NCBI RefSeq assembly: GCF_000002425.4
Contig: NC_037269.1
Span: 7,189,164 to 7,253,163 of the forward strand
Direction: 5' to 3'
Length of the DNA: 64,000 nt
Origin: Physcomitrium patens
Lineage: Eukaryota; Streptophyta; Bryopsida; Funariales; Funariaceae
The stretch's first letter is position 1. Each line of letters opens with the position of its first letter. Both the position numbers and the translations under genes were made by a program. The notes under the pieces were generated by a model, which searched no databases, was not told the DNA's origin, and saw nothing but the letters and a program-made list of their open reading frames with translations. Of this stretch, positions 47,001 to 59,102 are shown piece by piece.

Positions 47001-47606
47001 TAACCATTTAATTAAGTTTAAGTTCATAATGCACATTCAATATAATTATTTTTATAGATCTATTAATTTTTATTTATAAATCTCTTAGAAAAGTTATAAT
47101 TTTTTTCATAAATAAGATTTATTTTTTATTCTTCAAAAATCACCATCATCCAAAACAACCTTAACTTTGCAAAACTTCTATCTAGTCATTATTCACTCAA
47201 ATTACTCAAAATCAATGCTTAAAGAAATCCTATCAAGTTTGCTCTTAAATATTGCTCACCAATCAATAAAAAAACTCTACATTAATGGTAAGTGCACAGT
47301 TTGGTGTCTCTTAGTCTAATTTCAACCTTGATTCACAACCAATCTTTTTTAGATATTTTTTGCTTAAAGCTACTATTTACTTTTATCTAAAGATGCCTCT
47401 TGTTTGTTTTTTGCTAATCTACTTTGTTTTGTCTTGTTTATAGCCCTACAAAGTAAAGAGAAGTATTTTAAAGAAAAAAATAATATTAATACTAAATTAT
47501 TTTTTATTAATTTTGTGACTTTTATCTATATTTTTTAAAATAGTTTTTTACTATATTTTTAATTAATTCCATCAATAATTATATATATATATATATTTAT
47601 ATTTTT

Positions 47607-47637
<31 letters not shown>

Positions 47638-49950
47638 TTTACCAAATAGTCGTATTACAATACAACAACAACTTATACATTTGTAAGTTGTTATGTTTTA
47701 ATTACCTATGTGCAAAAGTCTTGATTAGCTATAAGACATGCATTTGTAATAAAACATTCCAACTTTTCTTGTAATTTCATTGAATTAGGTTGTGACTATA
47801 GTAAACATCAATAGATGGTAAGTTGTGGTGGCATTAGCAATATCCTTGATTCATTGCATTTAAACTTTTATTGCTAACTGTTTTTACTTAATATTTTAAA
47901 CTTTACTTTTTAATTATATTTTGAAGAATTCGATGTAAATAACCTTACTATTGATATAGAATTATTCTTAAATTTATTATTTTTTTATTTTTTAAATAAT
48001 AATATTTAAAATTTTAATATAATTTTAAAAATAATATTATAAGTATATATTACACTTTATTTCATCATATTTGATATAATTTTAATTGATATTTAAACCA
48101 AACAATTTGAATGTAGTGGTTTTTTTAAAAATTTTACATATAAATTCAACATACTAAGAAACATTTTAAGTCTTTTATGTTCAACCCTATGATATTATTA
48201 CCATCACATAATTTTTAAAATTGTGTTGAAACATGTTACAGTTTTATTACAAGCAGCTTCTTTAAAAAATAAATAACCAAAAGATGAAATATACATTAAA
48301 TTTTATTACAGTATTATAAAAATAGTTATTAAAATTTTACATCTTATTATATTTAAAAGAATACATGAAAAAAAAATGATAATTACCAAATCCTTTTAAT
48401 ATTGGATATTGGAAACTTCATCCTACATTATATTACATAAGACACAATTTGTTCTACTTATCCCATATAAGACTTAATATAGGACACAATTAATTGTGAA
48501 TGGAAAATATGAATATAAATAGAGTTAAAAAAGACATGCAATTTTATATTTAAAGCTTGATAACTAATCATTGCCAACTTAAAATTTCCGTTTTATAATT
48601 ATGAGTTAAAAAAATATTTTCTTGTTATCTTGGTATAATTTGCTTAATATAAGAAACAATTTTTGATGAGTTTTTGACAAATATTCTGTATTAAAAAAGG
48701 GAAAAAAATTGCCCTTATTGGAAGGGTGTAGTAATCAAGAAAGTTATCATCTATTTCAATTGTAAGATACTTTTATCTTCTCTAAAAGATTAAAAGAATT
48801 TAATACAATCACTTTAATTTTATTTATTTTTTCTCTTTGTGAACCAGTTACAAATATAGTACCTTATTAATAAAAAATGGTGGTGCTATGTACTATGAAT
48901 ATAACATGTTACACCCTCCACTATTTGCACTCTTTTGTTTTCAAAAAAAACAAAACAAGATAATTATTACCAAAACATGCACATTACGTAAACCAAACTT
49001 TGACCAAGTTGAAGTTAATGCAAATTAATATGTTAGTAAGTAATTTATGACGATTCTGAAATAAACGTTATGAAGACTACATCGCTACACACAGATCTGT
49101 GATACAAAATTATGTGCATAATTCAAGAACCACAGTATGTTTGTTCTAATGTCAACCAACATACTTGGAAAACAAAACTACAGCAGCCATTCAAGTTCCG
49201 CAATGCTAATGCCGTAACAACTCATGTCAAAACAGAGCAGATCACGGATGCATTTTATCTTCAAATGAATGCTGCTTAAAAGAGGAGAAAGACGATACAA
49301 ACCACATGGAAGGAAAAAGCACAATATTGCAATGAGAAATTTCACAATTGGGCGCCAAAATCTTACTTTTCCAATGCTATTGTTGCTATAGGTGCACAAC
49401 CCCACTTGGGATGACTTGCTTCGATAGAATTCTGTAGTGTAGCTAAGTTTAGAACGCAACCGGAGACAGCTCATGTGCTGATCAAGCATGAAAACATGCC
49501 ACGTCGGATCGTGATTACGAGAGAGTACCAGACTGTCATGTTACAGATGTGAGAATCTGCGCACTCGAGCAATTTCCCAACTGGTTGCTATGAAGAAACC
49601 TCACATATCGGCAGGTTCCAGAGTCAGAGAAAGTCATGGTGGCTGACTACAGCGTGAAGCCGGGACAGTCGAAACTGAAGTCAGGACCTCGGGAAATTCA
49701 AGCAACTTGGGAAGATTGGGATTTCGGTTAGAGTCGGTGCAGTCAGTGGGTCGAAAAGTACATAAGTTCCAATCCAGCTAAGGCTCGACCCTCGCAAAGA
49801 TAACCCGCTGAGATAACGAATTTATTCCTCGGCACTTGGTTCTCAGCAGCTGAATAGTGAAAGCAGCTTGCCAACATTCGACACGTTCAGAGATTGATCC
49901 TTTAGACAGAGATTCGATCGCCATATGAGTGGTCAATGACGTTGGGCGAT
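44075..49950. other. AT-rich spacer
   Basis: No supported gene. A GC-richer patch at 44820-45310 carries a 117-codon plus-strand frame (44955-45308) of unknown nature. From 45.5 to 49.0 kb the DNA is strongly AT-rich, with a degenerate short repeat at 46360-46580 and AT microsatellites at 44436-44457 and 47580-47640. 49.1-49.95 kb is GC-richer 3' flank of the EXORDIUM gene. Confidence 0.55.
46360..46580. repeat. Degenerate short tandem repeat (AAATCCTAATCAA-like)
   Basis: A unit of about 13-20 bases built on AAATCCTAATCAA or AAATCTTAA recurs more than ten times with drift. Non-coding. Confidence 0.65.
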
Positions 49951-51003
49951 TCAGAGAGGCCCTGCACAGGAATTCGTGTCTGCGTTCCACAACCACTGCA
50001 CCAAAAACTTCCGCCCCCGCACCCCATGCATGTTGTAGCTGGCGCCGAATTGGGAAACAGCCACAGTGCCCGGGTAGCCCCCTGCTGCACCCGGCCCATA
50101 CATACCCTCGCAGAGATCGGCAATTTCTCTGGGGGCTGACGGATTCTCTCCCGCGTACCAGGCGTTTATAAGCGGGTTGCTAGATATTTCGGCCAGCTCG
50201 TGACCAATGACGCTCACCATGCCATCGACACCAACATCATTGTTTGGGCTTTTGAGTGGGGACATGGAGGCCGCCATGAACTGGGGCACTGCAAATGGAT
50301 AAGCACATGTCTCCGGGCATGATTTCCCCGAATTTCCAATCCAGGTGTAGGGCAGAGTGTAACCCACTTTCGATGGGAACGTGAAGTAGTGGAACCCACA
50401 TACTGCTCGGCAGTAGTCCTGCATCATTACATCCTCGGCAGTGAGGACCATGTAAAGACCCCCCTTAGTGTTTACTGGGAGAGTGCCGAGATTCTCCGCC
50501 AATGCGCTGCGAATAACCTCTTGCACGCTCAAACGGGAAAGCTCTCTCCCGTGAGAGTAACCGTTGTCTTCATGTTCACCGACCACAGTGATCGACGAGC
50601 TGATGTTAGCGCCCGTTTGATCCGTGTACTTTTGGACAGTTGACCACCATTGCTGCACCGAGGGGCCGGGGAGGGAAGCGGGAGCCGAGATGGAGCTCAG
50701 AAAGTCGCGAATGATACTCTTCTGGGAGGTTTTCCACGCCCCATACCAGATGATGTAGACGTGGATGTCCGATGTGAGCACTGGTCCCATGTGGTACTGC
50801 ATGTTGACCTGGAGCTGTTGGACTAGAGCCTTAGAATCTCTCGACTCACTGCCTGACCATGGCCTGAATGGTCGGTAAACTGTCGAAAGCAGGGAATTAT
50901 CAGAGGTGGCAGGAGCTGCATTAACCAACATGGCTGCGAATAGGAGGACGAGTAAGGGGCGATGAATGCCATAGTTCATCATGAGGCTGAAAGTGATCGT
51001 CAT
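49951..51003 (-). CDS. EXO: EXORDIUM / PHI-1 family secreted protein
   Basis: A single exon of 351 codons including stop (about 350 residues), the usual length for the family. The start is the ATG at 51003; an in-frame TTG two codons upstream was not used. Residues 1-32 form a signal peptide (MTITFSLMMNYGIHRPLLVL, then Ala-rich, probable cleavage near VNAAPA). The phosphate-induced protein 1 domain fills the rest: DIHVYIIWYGAW, DYCRAVCGFHYF, SCPETCAYPF, VSVIGHELAEISSNPLINAW, EIADLCEGMYG and a final Cys in NADTNSCAG. The paired cysteines fit an extracellular disulfide-bonded protein. EXORDIUM proteins act in the cell wall and in brassinosteroid- or sugar-linked growth in Arabidopsis; the role here is inferred. 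A GA tract lies ~280 bases upstream. Confidence 0.95.
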   Translation of the reverse strand: MTITFSLMMNYGIHRPLLVLLFAAMLVNAAPATSDNSLLSTVYRPFRPWSGSESRDSKALVQQLQVNMQYHMGPVLTSDIHVYIIWYGAWKTSQKSIIRDFLSSISAPASLPGPSVQQWWSTVQKYTDQTGANISSSITVVGEHEDNGYSHGRELSRLSVQEVIRSALAENLGTLPVNTKGGLYMVLTAEDVMMQDYCRAVCGFHYFTFPSKVGYTLPYTWIGNSGKSCPETCAYPFAVPQFMAASMSPLKSPNNDVGVDGMVSVIGHELAEISSNPLINAWYAGENPSAPREIADLCEGMYGPGAAGGYPGTVAVSQFGASYNMHGVRGRKFLVQWLWNADTNSCAGPL

Positions 51004-51282
51004 GCGCAATGGAGGGTACTCAGGGGTTGAACAGCAATGTGATCTGTGGTTGATTTGACCAGTCCTAGGAGCTCAAAGTTGCTCCGAGGGGCTTTGGAAT
51101 TACTCGACTACAGTTGAGCATATAACAAAGATAATGACGGTAGTATATCGAGCTTAGAACTCCCTTCCGTCATGCATTCCAGCTTGATGGACGCGCCTCT
51201 CTACCGACCTGTGAAAGGAAGGCAAAAAGATTTCAGCAAGGCAATAATATGTGCGATGGCGTGAGTGTGTACGATCATTCTC

Positions 51283-51297
51283 GCTCTCTCTCTCTCG
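51283..51297 (-). promoter_or_regulatory. GA tract upstream of the EXORDIUM gene
   Basis: CT repeats on the plus strand, GAGAG on the sense strand, ~280 bases before the start codon. Confidence 0.4.
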
Positions 51298-52066
51298 CAC
51301 TATTGTAATCGTTTCATTCTTCATGTAGCAAACACTAGATTCCAAGCACTGAACGTATCGGGAACTGACAGTGCACTCGCTGCAAGACGGTTGCCATTTA
51401 TTAATTTGTGGTTCCAATTTGAAGAAGTCCTCACAGGCATCAATGCATTCAACCCTTAAACCACCAGAGGAAGCCACATTGGGAGCTAGAGAGCGTGCCT
51501 GAAGTTAGAGCCAACGAAGATAGCGTACAACAGCCGCCAAAAAGCAGGAAACAAAAAACACTGTCATAACGCAAATCCTCAATGCTGGCCAGCGGAGACG
51601 GCAGAATTGTAAAAAGCGACCTAATAACTCACCTACAATCCACAGGTTCTCCAAACTCGCCACCTCCCTACAGTAAGCAATTCGAAAACCAATGCGAAGT
51701 CCACGAAAAAAAACCCACCGCCAGCACAATCAAAAGCTCCTACTCCAGCAAGAACCAAGCACATTGCGCGCACCCAACACCCACGCACCCAATGTCAGCA
51801 AACATGAATGCCTCTTTCTCGCATCCAAACACCACGCCTCCGAAGAACCGATCCGCTTCCAACCCGGACCCAGGAACAGCTAGCTGTCTAACAGCTCGAC
51901 CCCAGACGCTGCCCAATCGCATCACCCAGCAAACGGGTCTTACACTAAACCTCCGTCCTTCAAACGACTCCTCGCATTGTCATTACAAACCCGTGCTGGA
52001 AACCCTCACAGCACCATGGAAGCTGAAAGAGAAAGTGGGGTCTGAAGCTTCGCCACAACAAGGAGG

Positions 52067-52695
52067 AGGAAGGAAGGAAGGAAGGAAGGAAGGCAGGAAG
52101 CTGTCTGTCTGTCTGTCTGTCACTCAGTCACTCACTCCCTCACTCCCTGCAGCAGCAGCAACAAACAGTGTGAGCTGGCCCCAGCTCATGAGACGAAGTC
52201 GACGAAGACGAAGAAGAAGCCCTCCCTTGCGATCGTCATTTCTCAATCAGGGACGACGACGATGATCACGATCTTCTTCATCGTCGTCTCACATCATCAG
52301 GCTCCTGCTGTTGCTGCAGCAGTTGCTCCTGCTGGTGGTGGACAGCAGCACTCGTTGTCTCTGCCTCTATCTCTCTCTGGGCTGCAGGCGCGGGTACCAG
52401 ACCGAGGCGGGCCTGTTTTTGAACTCCGCGTAGGGGGCATTGGGAATGGATACATTCATTCATCCATTAATCCTATCATAAATTCATTCATCCTCAAGCA
52501 ACGCCCCCGTCCGTCAGCTCGTCCGTCCGTCCGTCCGTCCTCCGTCGTCCCCCTCCCCTAATGGTGGTGAGAAGGAGGGAGAGAGGGAGGGCCTTTCTTC
52601 TTCTTCTTCTTCTTCTTCTTTTGTGGGGTTTGAGGGGGTTTGGGTTGGGATTTAGAAACCACCCACAGTGATGTTTGTTTGTTTGTTTGTTTGTT
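52067..52695. repeat. Cluster of distinct tetra- and trinucleotide microsatellites
   Basis: In 630 bases: (GGAA)n at 52067-52092, (CTGT)n at 52101-52121, an ATTC-type tract at 52455-52495, (GTCC)n at 52520-52542, (CTT)n at 52594-52621 and (TGTT)n at 52672-52695. Confidence 0.93.
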
Positions 52696-54278
52696 CTCTA
52701 ATAAGGATATGATATTAATATGTAAGCATACTCAGTAGGAAGTGGAGAGATGTATGTTGATGATGATGGTCTGTGGTTGGAGCTTTTTCAATGTGACCAT
52801 AAAGCTATGGGAATTTCTATTTCATTGAGGAATTCACATTTAATTATAAAAAAAAGAAGATGGAAATATGGTATGACCAAACTTATGAATACTAAACTCT
52901 ATAACAATTTTAATTTTTTAAATTTTAAAGCAAGAGAAGCACTTCCAATTAATATCATTATGTAAAAACTTTTTTTATGTGCAAATTACTAAAACATATT
53001 AATTAAGTTTTTTTCGAAATCAGGAGATTAAGTAAGTAAATAAATAAATAAACATACAATGTAAAAAATGAGTTTTACATGCAAACTTTGATTATGCATT
53101 TAAAGCAAGTGAAAAAAAACTCCATAGCCACTATGTCAAAGCAGGCTGTAAATTTGGATGTTGTAAAGCACATGATATCATGCATGTATTTATTTGACAC
53201 TTGTAAATCTATTCTAGCAAAAAAAAGTACTTATGGGGGACAATAGCATTTTAAAATAATGTTATTTATGTATTTTGAAAGTAGTGATAAATGTTTATAT
53301 TCTTTATTCAAACCAAAATTGTCAATGAAATATTGTTGTATTTTTTATTTTATGTATGGAACAATAAGCTACAAATTACTTTTTGCACCTTTTATTTTCT
53401 TAAATATATATAAAAAAACAAAAACAAAAACAAACAAACAATCCCATGAAGTTATTAAAAGAAGATTAAATTACTAATTATCATTTTAATGGTTGATTTA
53501 ACACTTTACGTAGTTCTGTATCCTCTATTACAAAGACATCATATTTGATCAAGTAAAAGAAGTTACTGTAAATTATTTTATTTGTAATTTCATTCATTGA
53601 ATATGTCGTTTTAGTTAGATTTTGATCTGCAAACTAAAGAAAACGATATTTGTAGACAATTACATCTCTTGAGCTAATTTTTTATTTTCTTTTATAGCTA
53701 ATGAAGAATACAAATCATTCATAAGCATGAGAACCTTGCTTAAATGAAATGCTCAAACGTGATGCGCCAAGGTGAAAAAAAAAATTCATCGAAGCATGAT
53801 TTGTGAGCCGTTTAATGGTAAGGAGTCACATCATTAAATTTGGTTTTAGTTGTATGAGCAATAGCAGACCACTAAAATTATCTCAAACAAAAACTCGATG
53901 CTTGGGTTGGGTGAATGCCAAAGTCATTGAAAGCTGTCAATGCAGTGTAAGTTTTGGCTCTTCATTTGCATGTGTGCCAAGATCCTTTCCTACAGCAAGT
54001 CGGGAAACAAATAAAAATAAGCAAGTTTCAGTAGGATGGTTCTTTGGTAAAGCCAGAAGTTCTACAAATCCATCAATTCAACAAATGTTTCAATTCAGAA
54101 GGTACTGAAAGCCAAAATCGGGTTATTTCGTCCCTGTATATGACAGATTTACCGTGAACAGTGAGGGACCTCATAGTTGAGGCAACTTATATTGTAACAT
54201 CAACAACAAGACAACCTCAATCATACCTCAAATTGATAGCTACGCTGGTTGAGACTTTGAGAGAGGTACTTTGCCATC

Positions 54279-54281
<3 letters not shown>

Positions 54282-54310
<29 letters not shown>
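54282..54310. repeat. 29-base T homopolymer
   Basis: Lies about 300 bases past the NPSN stop, poly(A) on the NPSN sense strand. A second T run of 24 bases is at 58481-58504. Confidence 0.9.
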
Positions 54311-54610
54311 CTGTGATCATGTGTCAAAAGGGTAAACATTTTTTCAATTAAATTTATACAAGAGTATTGCCAATTAGGTTAGGTATTTTACAGCACCAAT
54401 AGCAAGCTCTATTTTTTGTTGCTAGGATGGCACTTCACGGAGTAAAACTGAAACCAGAGGTAAAGATAGCTTGGCGTATTTACTTTTAGCTTAGTGCCGT
54501 ATAGTGGCCAGGAGGAGAAGAACGTTCCTTAGAGGAAAGTTGTGGGTCTGCTGGGGACTCACTGCAAGTGGACGCATTTAGGAAGCTCCGGTTCAAAGTT
54601 GAAGGACAAT

Positions 54611-56845
54611 TCAAATCCTAGTTAACAGTAACCGCCGCCTGGCAGCTGGAGGTGGTAATTCTGGAGCTTGGCCATGTTTGTTGCTGGAATTAACAACCTG
54701 AAATCGTTTACATCTTAGGATACCATCATGATCAACATGAAGACTAAGAAGTAAATGCATACAGTATCGTTAGTGCAAAGTCCTACAGCATTAAAAAATA
54801 GTAGCAAAGTTACACCAGATGCTGGTGTGAATAATCGAATTGCAGTGAGTGTAAATTACTATTGCAGAGATAAAGAGGTAGCATTACCTTAACAACAACG
54901 ACTGCGATTATACCCGCAACAACGAGGAACAGAAAGAACATAATACATCGGTCTGTTGCCATCTGCAATGCAAAAGCTTTCTTGTCAAAATTATTTGAGT
55001 GCTTCTAAATTTCTCAGATTATTCAAATTCTGGTTTTGAATTGCGATTGCAGTTGACATATATCAGGCGATACATGAATCTGTAAGAGAAGGCAATGGAA
55101 GGGTTTGAATGTTTTGCCAAACCTGTCGACCAATTTCTTTGACTAGACCTGAAGCTTTCTTTAGAGAGAATTGGAGTGTATCCATCTCATTGTTTATCCT
55201 GCCGAGTTGCTCCGTCTGGAAAGTTTGCAAGATCATATTGAGCACAAGAATCTCTAACCTTAAATCGATAATGAGAGCACTCTACCCAAATACCGAATGT
55301 AGATCTCAATAAACTCCAATCAGAAACTTGCAAACAATCGCTACTTTCATCAAAGAATTCACAAGTCGGTCTAAAATAAAGTACACTGTTTGAAATTGAA
55401 TGAACAAGAGTAGCATAATGTAGCCCAGCATACTTGTCCTTTCAAAGTCGTGGCAGATTGTACGCCAATGTTGATGGTGTCCTCCACAACCTGCATCATC
55501 AAATCAGAACCTTATTCCTCACATGAGAGCATTGAACCTTGTTTAACTAGATGACGAGGATTGCAGAGACTGTATTAACCTGTTTTGACCTTTCAATCGT
55601 TTGATCTGTTTCGTCCATCTGCTTCCTTCCAGCTTCAACGAGCTCTTGGTTCGACATAGCTGTGGGTGGATGAGAACGTATCCGTTGAGAAAACGGCAAC
55701 AAACTATTCCTTACAACTCGTAATTATACATAATTCAAGACCATAATACATCCAAGCGGGAATACTAACTTGAGGCCACGCGGACATGCGCGCCACGCGC
55801 TGCTCCAGCATGCAAACCTCCATCAAGAAGCTCTTGCCTGCTCCCTATCGAGCTTGTGTAAGTCTTTCTCAGAGCAACGTAAGAATTGAGTTCCTTGATC
55901 TGCGAATGAAAATTTACGAGTTCGAAGATCAATCTGATGCGTATCGAGCTCTCAATCAACAGTACCTGGCTCTCAAATGTAACAAAAGGACGAATGAACC
56001 AAGCTCTAGAGAATGCTTACGAGCGATTGCTTCTTCTCGTTCAGTAGCTTGGCTGTCTCAGGAAGTACCCTGTCACTCCCCTCGTTGATTTCTCTATCAA
56101 ACTCCTTAATCAACCTGGGAAAATTTCAGCAGAGGCCGTTTCAGCACAATAGAGTAGAACCAAGTGAGACGATTGATGGTTGGCATGCACTAATCACATG
56201 AAATAAGGAGCATTAAGGAGCTCATAAGAAGGCTGGTTTAGGGTTTAGATTACCTCTTGGCCTCACGCATCTTAGCAGTCAGCTCCTCAAGCTGCTTGGT
56301 CTGCCTTCCTGCATCTTTGATCTTGTCTAATCGTTGAAAACCAGTCCTGTCATCATACAATTATTAGTCGTGTAGAGCGGGTTCTTCAAGACTAAGAATG
56401 GCAAAGACAAAAGACCTCATTGCATCATGCAAATTCAGTCTAAAGTAAAGAAGCTTGTATTATTACCCCCCTCTATCGTCAATTTAGTTGCAGAGTGATG
56501 CCATGGACAAGACCCAGCCTAGTCAACCTTTCGAACTTATCTTTGTTTTCACTGCATTTTCCTAAAAGACACCAAAAACTTTCTCGCTGGAAAAACACCA
56601 ATCCTACTCTGCAGCCTTTCATCGACGCCAACATTTCTACATTGTGATAGCCAGCATCCAGAAATAAAGCTCACAAGAATGTTATATACAGCGACCAGAT
56701 ATGAACCAACGGCACGGAATCACTTAGGTCACTTCTCTCGTAACCCAATCAAGAGGGGAATATGTAACACTCACGAGAGGAGCTTAAAGGCATCGCACAC
56801 TTCTTTCTCTATGTTCACCAGCTGGGGAGGCAATTCCGAGGCCAT
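54611..56845 (-). CDS. NPSN11: Novel plant SNARE (NPSN, Qb-SNARE)
   Basis: Nine exons: 56845-56775, 56346-56254, 56114-56021, 55899-55770, 55659-55580, 55490-55434, 55215-55123, 54962-54888 and 54697-54611. All introns are GT-AG and in phase, for 259 residues (Arabidopsis NPSN proteins are about 265). The N-terminal helical part has FQRLDKIKDAGRQTKQLEEL and IKELNSYVALRKTY. VASTMSNQELVEAG leads into the SNARE motif (~143-206), with the zero-layer Gln at ~175 in TLKGQTEQLGRI. One transmembrane helix follows (~213-230, IMFFLFLVVAGIIAVVVV), then a short Pro/Arg tail. NPSN proteins are plant-specific Qb-SNAREs that join KNOLLE and VAMP721/722 in fusing vesicles at the cell plate. A telo-box-like TTTAGGGTTTAG lies in intron 2. 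QTRT2 is divergent, 2.26 kb away. Confidence 0.95.
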
Positions 56846-59102
56846 CAGTGCTCTACCTTTCCTTTTCTTTTTTGAAATCAGCGAAGCCAGGCCACCCAGT
56901 TGCTACTCGAAAATCTCTGCTTGAAATGGGTATCTCGGCTCTCCAATTCCACTCTCACAAAAACAAAAACAAAGGCACAATAAACCCAAACCAAACGTAG
57001 AGCTAGCTAGCTATAGCTCATAAATCAGCTCCCTCCTTGGAAAACCCGTCAGGTACAAGACAGGCATCAATGTAGATCATGAAACCAACAGAAGAAGAAG
57101 AAGAAGAAGAAGAAGAAGCTGGGTAGAGTCGAGAACACCATCACCGAGAAGAAGAAGTAGAAGAAGAAGAAGAGAAAAGCTGCAGCAGCAACAGAGATGA
57201 TGATACAATATTATATAAGAGCTGCTGCTGCTGTTGCTGTATTGATGCGCCGACGCTTTCGAGGTGGCAGAGATGTGTCGGAGTAGTAAGTAGTAAGTTA
57301 CCATTTCTCTTTGTCCTTCTCTTTTCTTTTCTTTCTTTTCTTTACGTTTCTTACAAGTAGCCAACACTCTTCTCTAAGTCAGCCGACGCACCTCGGGCAT
57401 CGGTTTCGTCCCCCTTGGAAGGGTGGATGAATGAATGACCCGGTTCATCCATTGACTGAGGTGTGAGATCCGAGTCTGTTCATCCTCTTGCTTCTTCTTC
57501 TCACCTGGGACGAGTGTTGTAGTCTTTGTATGTGTGAGGTGAGGTGTTTCAAAATCGTATTTCTTATGGTTCACTTTGTACCATTAATTCAACAATTCTT
57601 GCAAGAGAACTTCCATTCATTTTAGTATCTCTAAAGGTTAAATTTTTTAATTGCTTATTTAATTCGACCTATCATGTTTTATTATATTATTATGTTAGCT
57701 TTATTTCTATTAACACGTGTTTATATATACACATATGCTAAAAATTTACAGTTTCATTCGATTATCAATTCACGTGATAATTAAGTACGAACTTCATGAA
57801 CATAAATAAGTACAATCAATCAGTAAAAGAACACAAATTAAATTAACCGTTGAGCTTTGGTGTGATCTACTAGTAACTGTTTAAACATTCAAAATATTTC
57901 ATAGTATAGTTTAAATTACTTGATAGTAATTACTATGAGCGAAGAGAAGTATGTGTGACAATGATACCAACACAATTATTATTTATTTTTATTTTTATTT
58001 TTATTTTATATTTTTTCCCAAAAGCATTCAACAACTATTATTTCTATGCTAACATCTACAACATACATCATACAATATTAATAATAACAATATTAAATTC
58101 ATACCAACCTCAAATATACCAACTGGAAGCCAAATTGTCAAGCTCTCACTACCAATCTGCAAAACCTTATTATGAAGTCGGTACCGACTTCATACCGACA
58201 CATATTTGAAGTGGGTATTTCACACAAATTCAAGGAAATTCAAGCAGCATGTGGAAAGGTGTGTATGTGTGGGTGAGTTTCACGAAAGTAAAACGAGGAA
58301 AACGAGGAAAGCGAGTCAGGGATTGTGAATGAAACGACCCGTTGCGAGCAGAATTTGGTGCCAGAGTGATGATTTCTAATACGTTTTCAATCTCTTCAAT
58401 CGACCTCTGTCACACAATCGCATCTTTTTCGTCAGATTAGGTACCAGCTCGCCAGTGGTAAGTTGCATCCGAAGAAGGTGTTTTTTTTTTTTTTTTTTTT
58501 TTTTATAACTTTTGTAACAATGAGAGACGAATCTTGCACCGCATGTGCAGCGTGGAGCTTGAATCTTGGGTCTAGAAGATGCTCGCACTGTACAGTAATC
58601 GCTAGGGGCACTTAACTCTTGTACACATGACACCATCCCGGTGTTTCATAAGCTGACGAAATCGCAGCATATCCCCCTAAAACTCACGGTTGTTACCGTA
58701 AATTTGCTTGAAGCATACTGACAATGAGTCGGTTGATGCGTGTGGTAAATGGGCCTTTCATTAAGAGAGTGGATAAATAAGGTGAAAATAAGGAATTCAT
58801 AGGAAAAAGTTGACCGTTTGGTGAAATGAGTTCATTCGGTGATGTAGGGTTTGTGAACTAAGTGTGAATGTAACTTTCGTCCCCCAGTAGAACCCACTAG
58901 TACTACAGTTATGAGCAACTGTTTTGTGGTATTTTGCACGATCGTTGGTGGTTTAGCATACTTGCGAGAATCAGTTTGTGTTCGTGTGCTCATCCCGAGA
59001 TTTTCATTTGATTCACTCCATTGAACAATCTTCAGGTTTAGCGAACGCGTTGATAGTGAAGCAGAGAGATTAGAGTGTGTGGAGGCTTAGGACTTGGAAG
59101 AG
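56846..59102. other. Divergent NPSN/QTRT2 intergenic region
   Basis: Contains the NPSN leader with trinucleotide GAA repeats (57090-57117, and again near 57150), an AT-rich middle, a perfect 24-bp palindrome (58171-58194), a 24-base T run and the QTRT2 upstream region. Frames at 57077-57367 and 58376-58636 are low-complexity artefacts. Confidence 0.6.
58171..58194. other. 24-bp perfect palindrome
   Basis: The left half TATGAAGTCGGT is followed immediately by its exact reverse complement ACCGACTTCATA. It lies about 900 bases upstream of QTRT2 and 1.3 kb upstream of NPSN. Either a dimeric protein site or the scar of a small inverted duplication. Confidence 0.9.

Larger units (their letters stand above)
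51004..54610. other. EXORDIUM upstream region, microsatellite cluster and spacer
   Basis: Holds the EXORDIUM promoter, then a stretch with six different short tandem repeats (52067-52695), then AT-rich DNA to the NPSN 3' end. The 227-codon plus-strand frame at 51582-52265 is Ser/Pro/Arg-rich, runs through the microsatellites and has no family match, so it is not called a gene. Confidence 0.55.

Noticed and set aside
51582-52265. 227-codon plus-strand open frame
   Set aside because: Ser/Pro/Arg-rich, passes through GGAA and CTGT microsatellites, no domain or family resemblance and no splice context.
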